Assembly: GCA_945913285.1 (NCBI GenBank)
Contig: CAMEDD010000014.1
Location: forward strand, 1-61,250
Length of the DNA: 61,250 bases
Origin: Candidatus Sulfopaludibacter sp. SbA3
Lineage (GTDB): Bacteria; Pseudomonadota; Alphaproteobacteria; Caulobacterales; Hyphomonadaceae
Reading direction: 5' to 3'
Under the pieces are notes generated by a model, which had not been told where the DNA came from, made no database searches, and worked only from the letters and a program-made list of their open reading frames with translations. A program made the position numbers and the translations under genes. Positions 25,954 through 35,054 of this stretch are shown in pieces; the first letter of the stretch is position 1; each line of letters opens with the position of its first letter.

Positions 25954-26862
25954 ATGGCGCAGGAAAACCACCAGTCCCGCCGGGGCCCCAATCCGTCCGA
26001 AACCGAACCCGCCGCCCGCCCCTCGCCGTTCCTCGTCGGCTCCTGGCGCCAGGCCGAATGCGCACCCAATCCAGCCTTTACTGAGCAGCCGGAGCTGTAC
26101 GCGGCGCTGGAGTCGGAAATCGTCCCGCGCCTTATGATCGCCAACTCCGTCCGCGACGCCTATCCACGCCTCGTGCGCTCCGAGCCAGTTGCGGGCCAGC
26201 CCGTTTTCTCGGCAAAGGACCGTGCGGAATTCGTCGATGCGCTCCTGTCGGATGACGCAGCCCACACCCGGCACCACGCCGAAATGCACCTCGCCGCCGG
26301 ACACGAGCCCAGCGCGATCCTGCTCGACCTGTTTGCCTGGTCCGCCCGCGAGCTTGGCGAGCTCTGGGAAGATGACCGCGTCAGCTTCGTCGACGTGACC
26401 ATCGGCCTCTGCCGCTTGCACCAAGCGCTGCACCGCTGCGCCGAGCATATGGATGCGACCGGGCTGCCCGTCCTCGCTGAAGCGCCGAGCATCCTTATTG
26501 CAACTGCGCCGGGCGAACAACATGTGTTCGGCGTGCTGATGGCTGGCGAACTGTTTCGCCAGAACGGCTGGGACGTCACAACGGAAACGTCCGGCGACGC
26601 GGCGCTTCTGGCACGTCTCGTGTCATCCCGCCGATTCGACATCGCAGGCCTGTCGGTCGCCCAGGACGGCTCGGTGGCCGGGCTGGGAGATCTGGTGAAG
26701 ACGCTGCGCAAATCCTCAAAGAATCCAGCGATGAAAATGTTGGCAGGCGGACAGCTTTTCGAACACTCGCCGAACCTTGCGCACGAAATCGGCGCAGATG
26801 GCATTGCGGGACGCGGCGTAGACGCTCCCGAACTTGCGAGGAAAATGTTGGTAATCTCATAA
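25954..26862 (+). CDS. ppaA: PpaA/AerR-family B12-binding photoreceptor antirepressor
   Basis: Cofactor-binding regulator that modulates PpsR. It is 302 aa with an SCHIC-type layout: a helical domain (FAWSARELGELWEDDRVSFV, then DVTIGLCRLHQALHRCAEHM) followed by a cobalamin-binding Rossmann domain (SILIATAPGEQHVFGVLMAG, then LFRQNGWDVTTE). His190 in GEQHVFG is the expected axial cobalt ligand. GGAGG lies about 8 nt before the ATG. It is placed directly upstream of ppsR on the same strand, 50 nt apart, as in other PGCs. Confidence 0.92.
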   Translation: MAQENHQSRRGPNPSETEPAARPSPFLVGSWRQAECAPNPAFTEQPELYAALESEIVPRLMIANSVRDAYPRLVRSEPVAGQPVFSAKDRAEFVDALLSDDAAHTRHHAEMHLAAGHEPSAILLDLFAWSARELGELWEDDRVSFVDVTIGLCRLHQALHRCAEHMDATGLPVLAEAPSILIATAPGEQHVFGVLMAGELFRQNGWDVTTETSGDAALLARLVSSRRFDIAGLSVAQDGSVAGLGDLVKTLRKSSKNPAMKMLAGGQLFEHSPNLAHEIGADGIAGRGVDAPELARKMLVIS

Positions 26863-26912
26863 TCGGACTGCTAGGGGCTCAACCAGTAGCTCTCAGTCCG
26901 CTTGGAACGAAA

Positions 26913-28337
26913 ATGGATGCTCCGTCGCACTCGTCGCAACCGAAATCCTCGTTCCGCGATGCGGACAGACATTTGTCCGGGCTAGACGGGCAGACCGTCG
27001 CGCGCATGCTTGAACAGTCCTCTGACATCGCCGTGATCATCGAGAACGGCCTGGTCAAGGACGTCGCGGTGGCCTCTGATGACCTTCGCAAATCGGGCTT
27101 TGCGGCCGGCTGGATCGGCCGGCCCTGGATCGATACGGTCTCCTCCGACAGCCGCACGAAGATCGAAGCGCTTCTGGCACCCGGCGAGAATTCCGCCCCG
27201 ATTCGTCCGCGTCAGGTCAATCATCCTTCCGGCGGCGTGCGCGATGTGCCCGTCTCCTATCGCACGGTCCGCGCCGAAGGGCTCGGGCCCACGATCGCGC
27301 TCGGTCGCGATCTGCGCGAAGTCTCAGAACTGCAGCAGCGGCTGGTGAAGGCGCAGCAGGATATCGAGCGTGACTATGCGCGCATGCGGAAGGCCGAAGC
27401 GCGCTACAAGATGGTGTTCGAAGCCGTCGCCGAGCCGATCCTGATCGTCACAGCGGACGAATTGCTGATCGAAGCGGCGAATCGCGCGGCCGGCAAAGTG
27501 CTCGGCATCGAGCCCGACCGCCTCATGCGCGCCGATTTCCCGGGCCTCTTCCTGCCCCGCGCCTCGCGCGCCGTGGAACGCATGGCCGCCAAGGCGCTCG
27601 CCACCGGTTCCGGCGTCTCGGAAAAGACCGAACTGGCCAGTGGCAAGAAGGTTAACCTCTCCGCATCCGTCTTCGGCCAGGGCCTCGAAGCCCGGCTTGT
27701 GATCAAGATCGGCGGCGAAGGCGCGGCGGCGCTCAAGGGCGACGGAGATCGCACGCAATTTCTTAAGGCGCTCGAAGAACTCCCAGACGCGCTGGTCGTA
27801 ACTGATGAAGACATGCGAATCCTTGCCGCGAATCGCGCCTTCCTTGAAATGGCGCATCTCAGCGATGAAGAGCACGCTACCGGCGCGCGCCTCTCGCAAT
27901 ATCTCGGCCGCTCCACCACCGACCTCAACGTCCTGATCTCGACCCTGAAAAACAATGGCAGCGCGCGCAACTTCGCGACCGTGCTGCGAGACCGGTTCGA
28001 TTCGGAAGAGCAAGTCGAAGTCTCCGCCGTCGCGACCTGCGATTCGCGCCCGGCGCTGTTTGCTTTTTCCGTCCGGATTGTCTCGCGCCGCTTCACCGCC
28101 GACCCGACGCCGGGCGAAGAATTGCCGCGATCGGTCGATCATCTCACGAATCTCGTCGGCCGTATGCCGCTCAAGGACATCGTGCGCGATTCGACGACGC
28201 TGATCGAACGCCTCTGCGTCGAGGCCGCCCTGAAACTGACAGACGACAACCGCGCCTCCGCCGCCGAAATCCTCGGCCTCAGCCGCCAGGGTCTCTACTC
28301 CAAGCTCAAACGCTTCGGTATCGACGACAAGGCCTGA
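26913..28337 (+). CDS. ppsR: Transcriptional repressor PpsR/CrtJ
   Basis: Redox/light-responsive repressor of PGC genes (474 aa). An N-terminal PAS-like domain (about 25-135), a linker helix, PAS1 (about 160-275), PAS2 (about 280-395) and a C-terminal Fis-type helix-turn-helix (ASAAEILGLSRQGLYSKLKR) are visible. Only two cysteines are present: Cys435 just before the HTH (IERLCVEAAL), the conserved redox Cys, and Cys376 in PAS2. The Cys near residue 250 known from Rhodobacter is absent. Its predicted targets are the TGT-N12-ACA sites listed here. Confidence 0.95.
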   Translation: MDAPSHSSQPKSSFRDADRHLSGLDGQTVARMLEQSSDIAVIIENGLVKDVAVASDDLRKSGFAAGWIGRPWIDTVSSDSRTKIEALLAPGENSAPIRPRQVNHPSGGVRDVPVSYRTVRAEGLGPTIALGRDLREVSELQQRLVKAQQDIERDYARMRKAEARYKMVFEAVAEPILIVTADELLIEAANRAAGKVLGIEPDRLMRADFPGLFLPRASRAVERMAAKALATGSGVSEKTELASGKKVNLSASVFGQGLEARLVIKIGGEGAAALKGDGDRTQFLKALEELPDALVVTDEDMRILAANRAFLEMAHLSDEEHATGARLSQYLGRSTTDLNVLISTLKNNGSARNFATVLRDRFDSEEQVEVSAVATCDSRPALFAFSVRIVSRRFTADPTPGEELPRSVDHLTNLVGRMPLKDIVRDSTTLIERLCVEAALKLTDDNRASAAEILGLSRQGLYSKLKRFGIDDKA

Positions 28338-28459
28338 TCCAGAGAGACTAATCTGTACACCGATTAATCATGTGCTGTCCGGTTGAACGCCGGGGCCAGC
28401 ACGGTTCTGACTCCATCGCGCGAGCCGATCTCGTTTTTCGTCGGAATCATGCCAAAAAG

Positions 28460-28477
28460 CGTCAATCTGCGTTGACA
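28460..28477. promoter_or_regulatory. Predicted PpsR operator upstream of bchG
   Basis: CGTCA-N8-TGACA, one mismatch from the PpsR palindrome, 29 nt before the bchG start. A second half-site (CGTCA, 28486-28490) follows in the same phase of a repeated AGCGTCAAT element. The rest of the 169-nt ppsR-bchG gap contains a TAATC-N8-GATTA dyad at 28349-28366. Confidence 0.7.
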
Positions 28478-28506
28478 CCTCAAAGCGTCAATTATAGCTT
28501 ACAGCG

Positions 28507-29418
28507 ATGCTCCACACGCCGATCGCCGCGCCGAACCAGCAACTGCCGAAACCGGCAGCCGTGCTGGAGCTTTTCAAGCCCGTCACCTGGTTTGCCGCAA
28601 TGTGGGCCTTCATGTGCGGCGCAGTCTCGAGCGGTCAGCCCTTCGCCGCAAACCTGCACCTCATTCTCGGCGGCATGCTGCTCGCGGGCCCTATGGTCTG
28701 CGCCTCAAGCCAGGCCGTAAACGACTGGTATGACCGGCACGTGGATGCGATCAACGAGCCGGACCGGCCGATCCCGTCGGGGCGGATTCCTGGCCGTTGG
28801 GGGCTGTATCTCGCGATCATCTGGTCGGGCCTGTCGCTGTTGCTCGGCGCGGCGCTTGGCTTCTGGGCCTTCGCCGCCACGCTCGTCGCTGTCTTCTTCG
28901 CATGGGCCTACAGCGCGCCGCCGCTGCGGCTGAAGCTCAATGGCTGGTGGGGCAATGCGGCGGTGGGCATTTCCTATGAAGGCATCTCCTGGTTCACTGG
29001 CGCTGCCGTGATGCTCGGCGCCTTGCCGAACCCTTACATCCTCTTCCTCGCGCTCGCCTATTCGGTCGGCGCGCATGGCATTATGACGCTCAACGATTTC
29101 AAATCCATCGAAGGCGACCGCCTGATGGGCGTGCGCTCCCTTCCCGCCCAGCTTGGACCCGACCGTGCGGCGGTTGTTGCCTGCGTGATCATGGTGGTGG
29201 CGCAGGTCGCTGTGGTTTGCATGCTCGCCTGGATCGGCAAGCCTTGGCACGCCGTTGCCATCATCGGCCTGATCTGCGCGCAGCTTCTTCTCATGGTTGA
29301 CCTCCTGCGCGATCCGCGCGGCAAGGCGATCTGGTATAGCGCGACCGGGGTCACATTGTTCGTACTCGGAATGCTGGTCAGCGCGTTCGCCGTCGCGCCC
29401 TTCTCGGTAGCCGCATGA
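28507..29418 (+). CDS. bchG: Bacteriochlorophyll synthase (geranylgeranyl/phytyl transferase)
   Basis: UbiA-family membrane prenyltransferase that esterifies bacteriochlorophyllide a (303 aa, about eight or nine helices). The first Asp-rich motif is NDWYDRHVDAINEPDRPIPS (NDxxDxxxD) and the second region is TLNDFKSIEGDRLMGVRSLP. Overlap with the next gene is ATGA, so bchG-MFS-bchP-tspO form one operon under the upstream PpsR site. Confidence 0.95.
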   Translation: MLHTPIAAPNQQLPKPAAVLELFKPVTWFAAMWAFMCGAVSSGQPFAANLHLILGGMLLAGPMVCASSQAVNDWYDRHVDAINEPDRPIPSGRIPGRWGLYLAIIWSGLSLLLGAALGFWAFAATLVAVFFAWAYSAPPLRLKLNGWWGNAAVGISYEGISWFTGAAVMLGALPNPYILFLALAYSVGAHGIMTLNDFKSIEGDRLMGVRSLPAQLGPDRAAVVACVIMVVAQVAVVCMLAWIGKPWHAVAIIGLICAQLLLMVDLLRDPRGKAIWYSATGVTLFVLGMLVSAFAVAPFSVAA

Positions 29419-30782
29419 GCGGCTCTCCTGTCCCCGCATTCGGCTGGATGGGCATCATCCGCCTCGGCCTGATCCAGACATCGCTGGGCGCCATTGTCAT
29501 CCTGATGACCTCTACGCTGAACCGTGTGATGGTCGTCGAACTCGGCCTCGCGGCGGCTATTCCCGGGCTGCTCGTCGGATGGCACTATGCCGTGCAGATG
29601 TCCCGGCCCCGATGGGGTTATGGCGCGGATGCGGGCGGGCGCCGCGCGCCGTGGATACTTGGCGGCATAGTGGTATTGGCGATCGGCGGACTGTTGGCCG
29701 CCTTTGCGGTATCGCTGATGCCGAACGCGTTCTGGGCCGGCCTCGTTCTTTCGGTGATCGCCTACGCCCTGATCGGCGCCGGCGTCGGCGCCGCCGGCAC
29801 CAACCTGCTCGCACTGCTCGCCATCCGCACTCCGCCGGCCCGAAAGGCCGCGGCCGCAGCCATTGTCTGGATCATGATGATCATGGGCTTCGTGCTCACC
29901 GCCGCGATCGGTGGCAGCTTTCTGTCGCCCTTCAGCTTCGAGCGCTTGATGACAGTCACAGCGGTGGTCGCGGCGATCGCGATCATAGTCAGCGCCCTCG
30001 CCCTCTGGGGCATTGAACCGAAGACGGCTGCCGCTTCAGAGACGACAAAATCCTCCGATGACGGAACCGCTTTCCGCGAAGCCCTGCGCGAGACCTGGGG
30101 CGATCCGCAGGCGCGCCGGTTCACGATCTTCGTTTTTGTATCGATGCTCGCCTATAGCGCGCAGGACCTGATTCTCGAGCCGTTTGCCGGACTCGTACAT
30201 GGCTATGATGCAGGTGCTTCGACACAGCTCGCCGGCGTGCAGAATATGGGCACGCTGATCGGTATGATTTTGACTGCCGTGATCGCGACCGCCGTCGGCC
30301 AGTCGCGCGCCGGCTTCATGCGGCTCTGGACGGTTGGCGGTTGTATTGCGTCTGCTGTGGCGCTGCTGTCGCTGGGACTTGGCACCCATGCGTTAGGAAC
30401 GAACTGGCCACTGGTGCCAAACGTCGTTGCGCTGGGAATTGCCAACGGCGCCTTTGCGGTCGCAGCTATCGGTTCGATGATGACGCTGGCAAGCGCCGGT
30501 CCGAAGAACCGCGAAGGCACGCGCATGGGACTCTGGGGCGCCTCGCAAGCAATCGCTTTTGGCCTTGGCGGTTTCCTCGGCGCAGCGCTGGTCGATATCG
30601 CGCGCCTCCTGATCGGCGAGCCTGCGCCCGCCTTCGCGCTCGTCTTTGCCCTGGAAGGGCTGACCTTCCTCGCCGCCGCCGCCCTGGCCTTGCGCGTGGG
30701 ACGGACGGAAGCCGATTCCCTGCGCCTGCCCGTATTGCCGAGCAGCGAATTTCTTGCCGTCCGAAACGGAGAAGCAACATGA
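29415..30782 (+). CDS. PucC/LhaA-family MFS protein between bchG and bchP (ORF428-type)
   Basis: Twelve-helix major-facilitator protein (455 aa) of the bacteriochlorophyll delivery family. Diagnostic start: GIIRLGLIQTSLGAIVILMT, then STLNRVMVVELGLAAAIPGL. A bchG-MFS-bchP arrangement is widespread in alphaproteobacterial PGCs, where the gene is called orf428, bch2 or pucC-like. It probably hands newly synthesised BChl from BchG/BchP to antenna apoproteins. Overlaps of four bases at both ends show tight coupling. No pucBA operon is in this window, so I do not call it pucC itself. Confidence 0.85.
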   Translation: MSGSPVPAFGWMGIIRLGLIQTSLGAIVILMTSTLNRVMVVELGLAAAIPGLLVGWHYAVQMSRPRWGYGADAGGRRAPWILGGIVVLAIGGLLAAFAVSLMPNAFWAGLVLSVIAYALIGAGVGAAGTNLLALLAIRTPPARKAAAAAIVWIMMIMGFVLTAAIGGSFLSPFSFERLMTVTAVVAAIAIIVSALALWGIEPKTAAASETTKSSDDGTAFREALRETWGDPQARRFTIFVFVSMLAYSAQDLILEPFAGLVHGYDAGASTQLAGVQNMGTLIGMILTAVIATAVGQSRAGFMRLWTVGGCIASAVALLSLGLGTHALGTNWPLVPNVVALGIANGAFAVAAIGSMMTLASAGPKNREGTRMGLWGASQAIAFGLGGFLGAALVDIARLLIGEPAPAFALVFALEGLTFLAAAALALRVGRTEADSLRLPVLPSSEFLAVRNGEAT

Positions 30783-32008
30783 CCCCTCAGAACACAGATG
30801 ACATTTATGATTGCGTGATTGTTGGGGGCGGACCTGCCGGCGCCACGGCGGCGCATGACCTTGCCCGCACCGGGCGGCGCGTGCTGCTGCTCGACAAGGC
30901 CGGCCGCATCAAGCCGTGCGGCGGCGCGATCCCGCCGCGCCTGATCCAGGATTTCGACATTCCCGAAAGCGTTATCGTTGCCCGCGCCCGTGCCGCAAGG
31001 ATGATCGCGCCCTCCGGCCGGGTGGTGGACATGCCGGTCGAAGGCGGCGCCGTCGGCATGGTGGACCGCGAGCATTTCGACGAATGGCTGCGTGTACGCG
31101 CCGCAAAAGCGGGCTGCGAACGGCGCGCCGGAAGCTTCACGACGATCGACCGCGCAGCCGACGGCACAGCGGTGGTTGTTTACGAACCGAAGGGTTCGGA
31201 TTCGGCTGAAGTGAGAATCCGTACACGCACAGTGATCGGCGCAGATGGCGCCAAGTCCCGCGTGGCGGCAGATTCCATTCCGGGCGGCGGCGAGACGAAA
31301 TGCGTGTTTGCCTATCACGAGATCATCAAGTCCCCTGCCCCTTCTGCTGACCGGGGCGATGCCTTCGATCCGGCGCGCTGCGATATCTATTACCAGGGGC
31401 GCCTGTCGCCGGACTTCTATGCCTGGGTGTTCCCGCATGGCGAGACGACAAGTGTCGGCGTCGGTAGTGCGAACAAGGGCTTCTCACTGCGCGATGCGAT
31501 CCGGACACTGCGCAAGGATCTCGGCCTCGATGAGGCACAGCTCGTCCGCAAGGAAGGCGCGCCGATCCCGCTGAAACCTCTGAAGCGCTGGGACAATGGC
31601 CGCGATGTGATCCTCGCCGGGGACGCCGCCGGGGTTGTCGCCCCGGCCTCCGGTGAAGGCATCTACTACGCGATGCTGGGCGGCCGCGAAGCAGCAACCG
31701 CCGTTGGAGAGCTACTCCAGACGGGCGACGTGCGCGCCCTCGCCGCAACGCGCAAACGCTACATGAAAGCGCATGGCCAGGTGTTCATGATCCTCGGGAT
31801 CATGCAGCATTTCTGGTACCGCTCCGACAAGCGCCGCGAGGGCTTCGTCGCGATGTGCAATGACAAGGACGTGCAGCGCCTGACCTGGGACGCCTATCTC
31901 AACAAGCGCCTCGGCAAACCCGATCACATGGCGCACCTCAAGATCTTCCTGAAAGATACCGCCCATCTCCTCGGACTTGCGCCGACCCGGCCGAAGCCGA
32001 CGGCGTAA
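30779..32008 (+). CDS. bchP: Geranylgeranyl diphosphate/bacteriochlorophyll reductase
   Basis: FAD enzyme that reduces the geranylgeranyl tail to phytyl (409 aa). ATG 30779 overlaps the MFS stop (ATGA) and starts MTPQNTDDIYDCVIVGGGPA. The dinucleotide fold is CVIVGGGPAGATAAHDLART. DKAGRIKPCGGAIPPRLIQD and the second FAD segment VILAGDAAGVVAPASGEGIY are family signatures. tspO starts within its stop codon (TAATG). Confidence 0.95.
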   Translation: MTPQNTDDIYDCVIVGGGPAGATAAHDLARTGRRVLLLDKAGRIKPCGGAIPPRLIQDFDIPESVIVARARAARMIAPSGRVVDMPVEGGAVGMVDREHFDEWLRVRAAKAGCERRAGSFTTIDRAADGTAVVVYEPKGSDSAEVRIRTRTVIGADGAKSRVAADSIPGGGETKCVFAYHEIIKSPAPSADRGDAFDPARCDIYYQGRLSPDFYAWVFPHGETTSVGVGSANKGFSLRDAIRTLRKDLGLDEAQLVRKEGAPIPLKPLKRWDNGRDVILAGDAAGVVAPASGEGIYYAMLGGREAATAVGELLQTGDVRALAATRKRYMKAHGQVFMILGIMQHFWYRSDKRREGFVAMCNDKDVQRLTWDAYLNKRLGKPDHMAHLKIFLKDTAHLLGLAPTRPKPTA

Positions 32009-32481
32009 TGTCCCGCCGCCCGCTCTACGTTGCGGCGGGTACGGCGTTCGCGACGGCCATTGCGGGCGGGGCAATGACGCGCATCGATGCCTGGTACCGG
32101 GCGCTCGAGACGTCCTCGCTGAACCCGCCCGACTGGGCCTTCGCCCCTGGCTGGACGATCATCTATGCGCTCGCCGCCCTGTCGGCGACCTTCGGCTGGC
32201 GCGATGCCAAGACGCAGCGCGACCGGTCGCTGCTGACCATCCTGTTCTTCATCAACGCGCTTCTGAACGTTGCCTGGAGCGCGGCATTCTTCACGCTGCG
32301 CCGGCCGGACTGGGCGCTGGCGGAAGTGGCAACGCTCTGGCTCTCGGTCGCCGTGCTTGTCGTTTTCCTCGCGCGCTTCTCGGCGCAGGCGAGCCTGCTG
32401 ATGGTGCCGTATCTGGCCTGGGTCTCGTTTGCGGCCTACCTCAACTACAAGGTGGTTGAACTCAACGGCCCGTTCGGCTGA
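32008..32481 (+). CDS. tspO: TspO/MBR-family tryptophan-rich sensory protein
   Basis: Five-helix outer-membrane or membrane porphyrin-binding protein (157 aa). Conserved Trp/Pro-rich features: LNPPDWAFAPGWTIIYALAA and FFINALLNVAWSAAFFTLRR. In Rhodobacter TspO lowers PGC expression by affecting porphyrin export. Here it is coupled to bchP by a TAATG junction, so it should be co-expressed with the late BChl enzymes. Confidence 0.93.
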   Translation: MSRRPLYVAAGTAFATAIAGGAMTRIDAWYRALETSSLNPPDWAFAPGWTIIYALAALSATFGWRDAKTQRDRSLLTILFFINALLNVAWSAAFFTLRRPDWALAEVATLWLSVAVLVVFLARFSAQASLLMVPYLAWVSFAAYLNYKVVELNGPFG

Positions 32482-32498
32482 TCGGCGGGTGGCAGGCG

Positions 32499-32771
32499 AT
32501 GAGGCTTGAGCCGTGGATGTTCGATTTCGTGATCGCCGGCGTGGCGGCGGAGTTCCTGCTGCTGGCCTTCCTGCTCACCCGCGCCGGGCGGACGCCATGG
32601 GCTTGGCCGCTCTTCTGGTTCCTCTTGTCGGGCGCGCTGCTGATGGCGGCGGTGCGCAGCACTCTGGCGGGCCTGCCGCATCCGGTGATTGGCGGGATCC
32701 TGATCGTCAGCCTGCTGACGCATGCGGTGTGCCTGAGGTCTGCCTGGCGGCTGGTGGCGGCGAAGCGCTAG
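32499..32771 (+). CDS. Small hypothetical membrane protein downstream of tspO
   Basis: A 90-aa product with three predicted hydrophobic helices: FDFVIAGVAAEFLLLAFLLT, WPLFWFLLSGALLMAAV and VIGGILIVSLLTHAVCL. It begins 17 nt after tspO on the same strand, so it is probably the last gene of the bchG operon. I do not recognise a family. It is supported as a real gene by its coherent transmembrane pattern and spacing, though the start lacks a strong ribosome-binding site. Confidence 0.6.
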   Translation: MRLEPWMFDFVIAGVAAEFLLLAFLLTRAGRTPWAWPLFWFLLSGALLMAAVRSTLAGLPHPVIGGILIVSLLTHAVCLRSAWRLVAAKR

Positions 32772-33169
32772 GCGCAACACGAGTGGCCGGACGCAGCGGA
32801 GGCTGGCCGGGCTAGATCGTTTGTAGAGCACGTTGGTGATACCCTCGCGGATGGTCCAGCGGTGAATGCGGTTACGCTGCCAGACAAGGATGGACCAGCA
32901 CAGGACATGGACGAACGCAAACAGGCGCGAGAAGTTCGGGTAGGTGCGCAGGGAGCTGAGCGCCCGCATATACGGAGTATAACTCCGCATCCGGAGGAGG
33001 TGCGCAGGTTTTGGGGAAGTGTTTTGTAAAACCGTGACGGGCCTTCGTATAACTTTCTTGAGAGCGCGAATTTTGTACGCGTAAGTGCCCCTGCCCCGAC
33101 AGGGAAAAGGCCGGGCCCGGAGGATCCGGATCCGGCCTTGAGTCGGTCGTCAAGTTTCTGCTTTTGAGA
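32772..33169. other. Non-coding interval between the bchG operon and the 3' end of puf
   Basis: This 398-nt convergent gap is AT-richer than its flanks. I see a dyad CGGAGT-ATA-ACTCCG (32973-32987), a second dyad GTTTT-GT-AAAAC (33021-33032) inside a GGTTTT/AAAACC pair (33007-33033), and a repeat of GTATAACT (32977-32984, 33047-33054). A minus-strand frame is open through part of it but does not look like a known protein. It probably holds the puf 3' untranslated region, with possible small-RNA content. Confidence 0.5.
33105..33139 (-). terminator. Predicted terminator of the puf operon
   Basis: AAGGCCGG (33107-33114) pairs with CCGGCCTT (33132-33139), with further GC pairing inside. On the minus strand the stem is followed by TTTT (33108-33105). 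It begins 30 nt past the pufM stop codon. Confidence 0.65.
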
Positions 33170-34093
33170 CTAGAACCTGGCGAAGCCGTTGTCTGCGCCC
33201 CAGAGGAACCAGTTGTCCACAACCGTCCCGGTGAGAAGCACACCGATACCGCCGGTTATCGGGCAAAGGATGGCGAACCACCAGGCCCAACGGTGGATGG
33301 ATTCCATCGAGGCGTTGAAGCCCATCGTCCAACGCCAGAAGAGGGCTGCCCGTTCGGACGCCGTGCCCCGGTCCGTGATCTGCTCTATCTCACGCTCGCC
33401 GCCGTAACGGCCGACCGCGAGGATCGTCGCGCCGTGCATCGCGAACAGGAGGGCCGACCCGTAGAGGAAGGCAATCGAGAGCATGTGGAAGGGGTTGTAG
33501 AAGAAGTTTCCGTAGACGAGCGAAAGATTGTTCGTCCAGTCGAGGTGGGAGAAGATGCCGAAGGGCACGGCCTCGTTCCAGCTGCCCATCATCACGGGAC
33601 GGATGAGTCCCAGAACGAGATAGAGCCAGATGGCGGCGGCAAAGGCCCAGGAGACGTGCGTTCCCATGCCGAGCGTGACGGCGCGGCGGTAGGAACGTAC
33701 CCACCAGAGAAGGATGGAAGCGGTCAGGAACATGCCTGCCATCAGCCACCATCCGCCTTCATTCAGGGGCATGAAGAGTTTCAGGCCATGTTCGGGCAAG
33801 GGGGCATCCAGCGACAGCCAGGGCAACTGGCCGAAGAAGCGGATGGGATCCCAGCCAACGCTCGCCCACATGTTGAGACCGATGATCTCGATGGCGATAA
33901 AGCCGCAAATCAGCGAGGCGACGCCTGACCAGCCGAGATAGAGGGGCCCAAGCTGGGCGTCACCGATCTTGCCGGCCAGGTAGCTGGTCGTGGTCATGTT
34001 GTAGCGGGGTTCTGCGGCGCCCTGTTGAGGAATGCCGTAGTCCGTGTGGCCGCGGACCTGAACCTGGGTGAAAATATTCTGATAGTCAGCCAT
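33170..34093 (-). CDS. pufM: Photosynthetic reaction centre M subunit
   Basis: Five-helix RC subunit (307 aa) that binds half of the BChl/bacteriopheophytin/quinone cofactors. It begins [20 protein letters not shown]. His ligands are seen in the [20 protein letters not shown] special-pair helix and in the [16 protein letters not shown] iron/quinone region. It ends near [13 protein letters not shown] with no C-terminal extension. No pufC or pufX follows; a terminator comes next. Spacing to pufL is 12 nt. Confidence 0.97.
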   Translation of the reverse strand: MADYQNIFTQVQVRGHTDYGIPQQGAAEPRYNMTTTSYLAGKIGDAQLGPLYLGWSGVASLICGFIAIEIIGLNMWASVGWDPIRFFGQLPWLSLDAPLPEHGLKLFMPLNEGGWWLMAGMFLTASILLWWVRSYRRAVTLGMGTHVSWAFAAAIWLYLVLGLIRPVMMGSWNEAVPFGIFSHLDWTNNLSLVYGNFFYNPFHMLSIAFLYGSALLFAMHGATILAVGRYGGEREIEQITDRGTASERAALFWRWTMGFNASMESIHRWAWWFAILCPITGGIGVLLTGTVVDNWFLWGADNGFARF

Positions 34094-34105
34094 GTGTGGG
34101 TCCTC

Positions 34106-34933
34106 CTACACGCGCCAGATCGCGAGATTTTTCCAGCCATTCCACCAGTCGACCCACGATCCGTCATAGAGCGGGCCGGAGATGACGATGCAGATGGCGC
34201 TCCAGATCCCGGCCGAGAGGGCGAGGAACAGGCCGAGCCGGTGGATGCCGAGCGTGCCGATGGAGTAGCCGACGAAATCGCGGAAGAACGCGTTCTCGTG
34301 TTCCGGTGTCTTAACGGTGTTGCCGCGGCCGGGGTTGACGGCCGAGAGCACAAGACCGCCGTGCATGGAGAGCGCGAGCGTCGTCGTGAAGAAGAACGTG
34401 ATCGCGACCATGTGGGCCGGATTATAGTGGAAGTTGCCGTACTTGTAGCCGGTGTTGGACACCCACTCGAGGTGGCTCATGATCCCGTACGGGAAGCCAT
34501 GACCCCATGCGCCCATCAGGAAGGGGCGGATGACCACGAGGGTGACGTAGGCGAGGATCGCCACGCTGAATGCGATGGGGACGTGCAGTCCCATACCGAG
34601 CTTGCGGGAGATCTCCACTTCCCGGAGCGCCCAGGAGCCGAAGGCACCGATCGCGCAGACGGTGACTATCTGCCATATGCCACCATCAGCCATCGGCGCG
34701 AGTTGCAGCCCGTATTCGATCGGGGGCGGATCAATGCTGATCAGCCAGGGATTCCATGTGCCTTCCATTGATGCACCCAGGAAAATGAGCGCCGTTCCGA
34801 GGAAAGCAAAGAAGATTGCCGTGATGCCGAAGAAGCCGACATAGAACGGTCCGATCCAGAAATCAAACAGGTCACCGCCGACGAGCGTACCACCTCGGAT
34901 CCTGTATTTTCTTTCAAAATTGAGTAGCGCCAT
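34106..34933 (-). CDS. pufL: Photosynthetic reaction centre L subunit
   Basis: Five-helix RC subunit (275 aa). It starts [20 protein letters not shown]. The special-pair helix contains [20 protein letters not shown], and the iron/QB helix [20 protein letters not shown] gives the His ligands. [10 protein letters not shown] is at the C-terminus. A strong hairpin precedes it in the pufA-pufL gap. Confidence 0.97.
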   Translation of the reverse strand: MALLNFERKYRIRGGTLVGGDLFDFWIGPFYVGFFGITAIFFAFLGTALIFLGASMEGTWNPWLISIDPPPIEYGLQLAPMADGGIWQIVTVCAIGAFGSWALREVEISRKLGMGLHVPIAFSVAILAYVTLVVIRPFLMGAWGHGFPYGIMSHLEWVSNTGYKYGNFHYNPAHMVAITFFFTTTLALSMHGGLVLSAVNPGRGNTVKTPEHENAFFRDFVGYSIGTLGIHRLGLFLALSAGIWSAICIVISGPLYDGSWVDWWNGWKNLAIWRV

Positions 34934-35016
34934 CGCCGCGGCTCCTTGCTTTGGCGCGCGTCCGGGACATCCGGTATCGCAGCGCCGCTAAATCCTTATT
35001 CTTTCAGGAGACAGGT

Positions 35017-35041
35017 GGCGGGAGGGCAATGCCCGCCCGCC
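35017..35041 (-). promoter_or_regulatory. Intercistronic mRNA-stabilising hairpin between pufA and pufL
   Basis: GGCGGG (35017-35022) pairs with CCCGCC (35036-35041) and GGGC (35024-35027) with GCCC (35031-35034), leaving one A-G mismatch and an AAT loop. A stem of this kind after pufA is known in Rhodobacter to protect pufBA mRNA and so set the LH1:RC ratio. The same role is inferred here from position and stability. No T-run follows, so it is not an ordinary terminator. Confidence 0.75.
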
Positions 35042-35054
35042 ATCCGTCATTGGT

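Noticed and set aside
29415..30782. Calling this gene pucC
   Set aside because: It is in the PucC family, but there is no pucBA and it sits between bchG and bchP, where the paralogue orf428/bch2 is expected.
32445..32990. 181-codon minus-strand frame downstream of pufM, considered as a pufX/pufC-like gene
   Set aside because: The N-terminal 50 residues have one hydrophobic stretch, but nothing matches PufX or PufC. The second half is antisense to the small membrane gene and tspO end.
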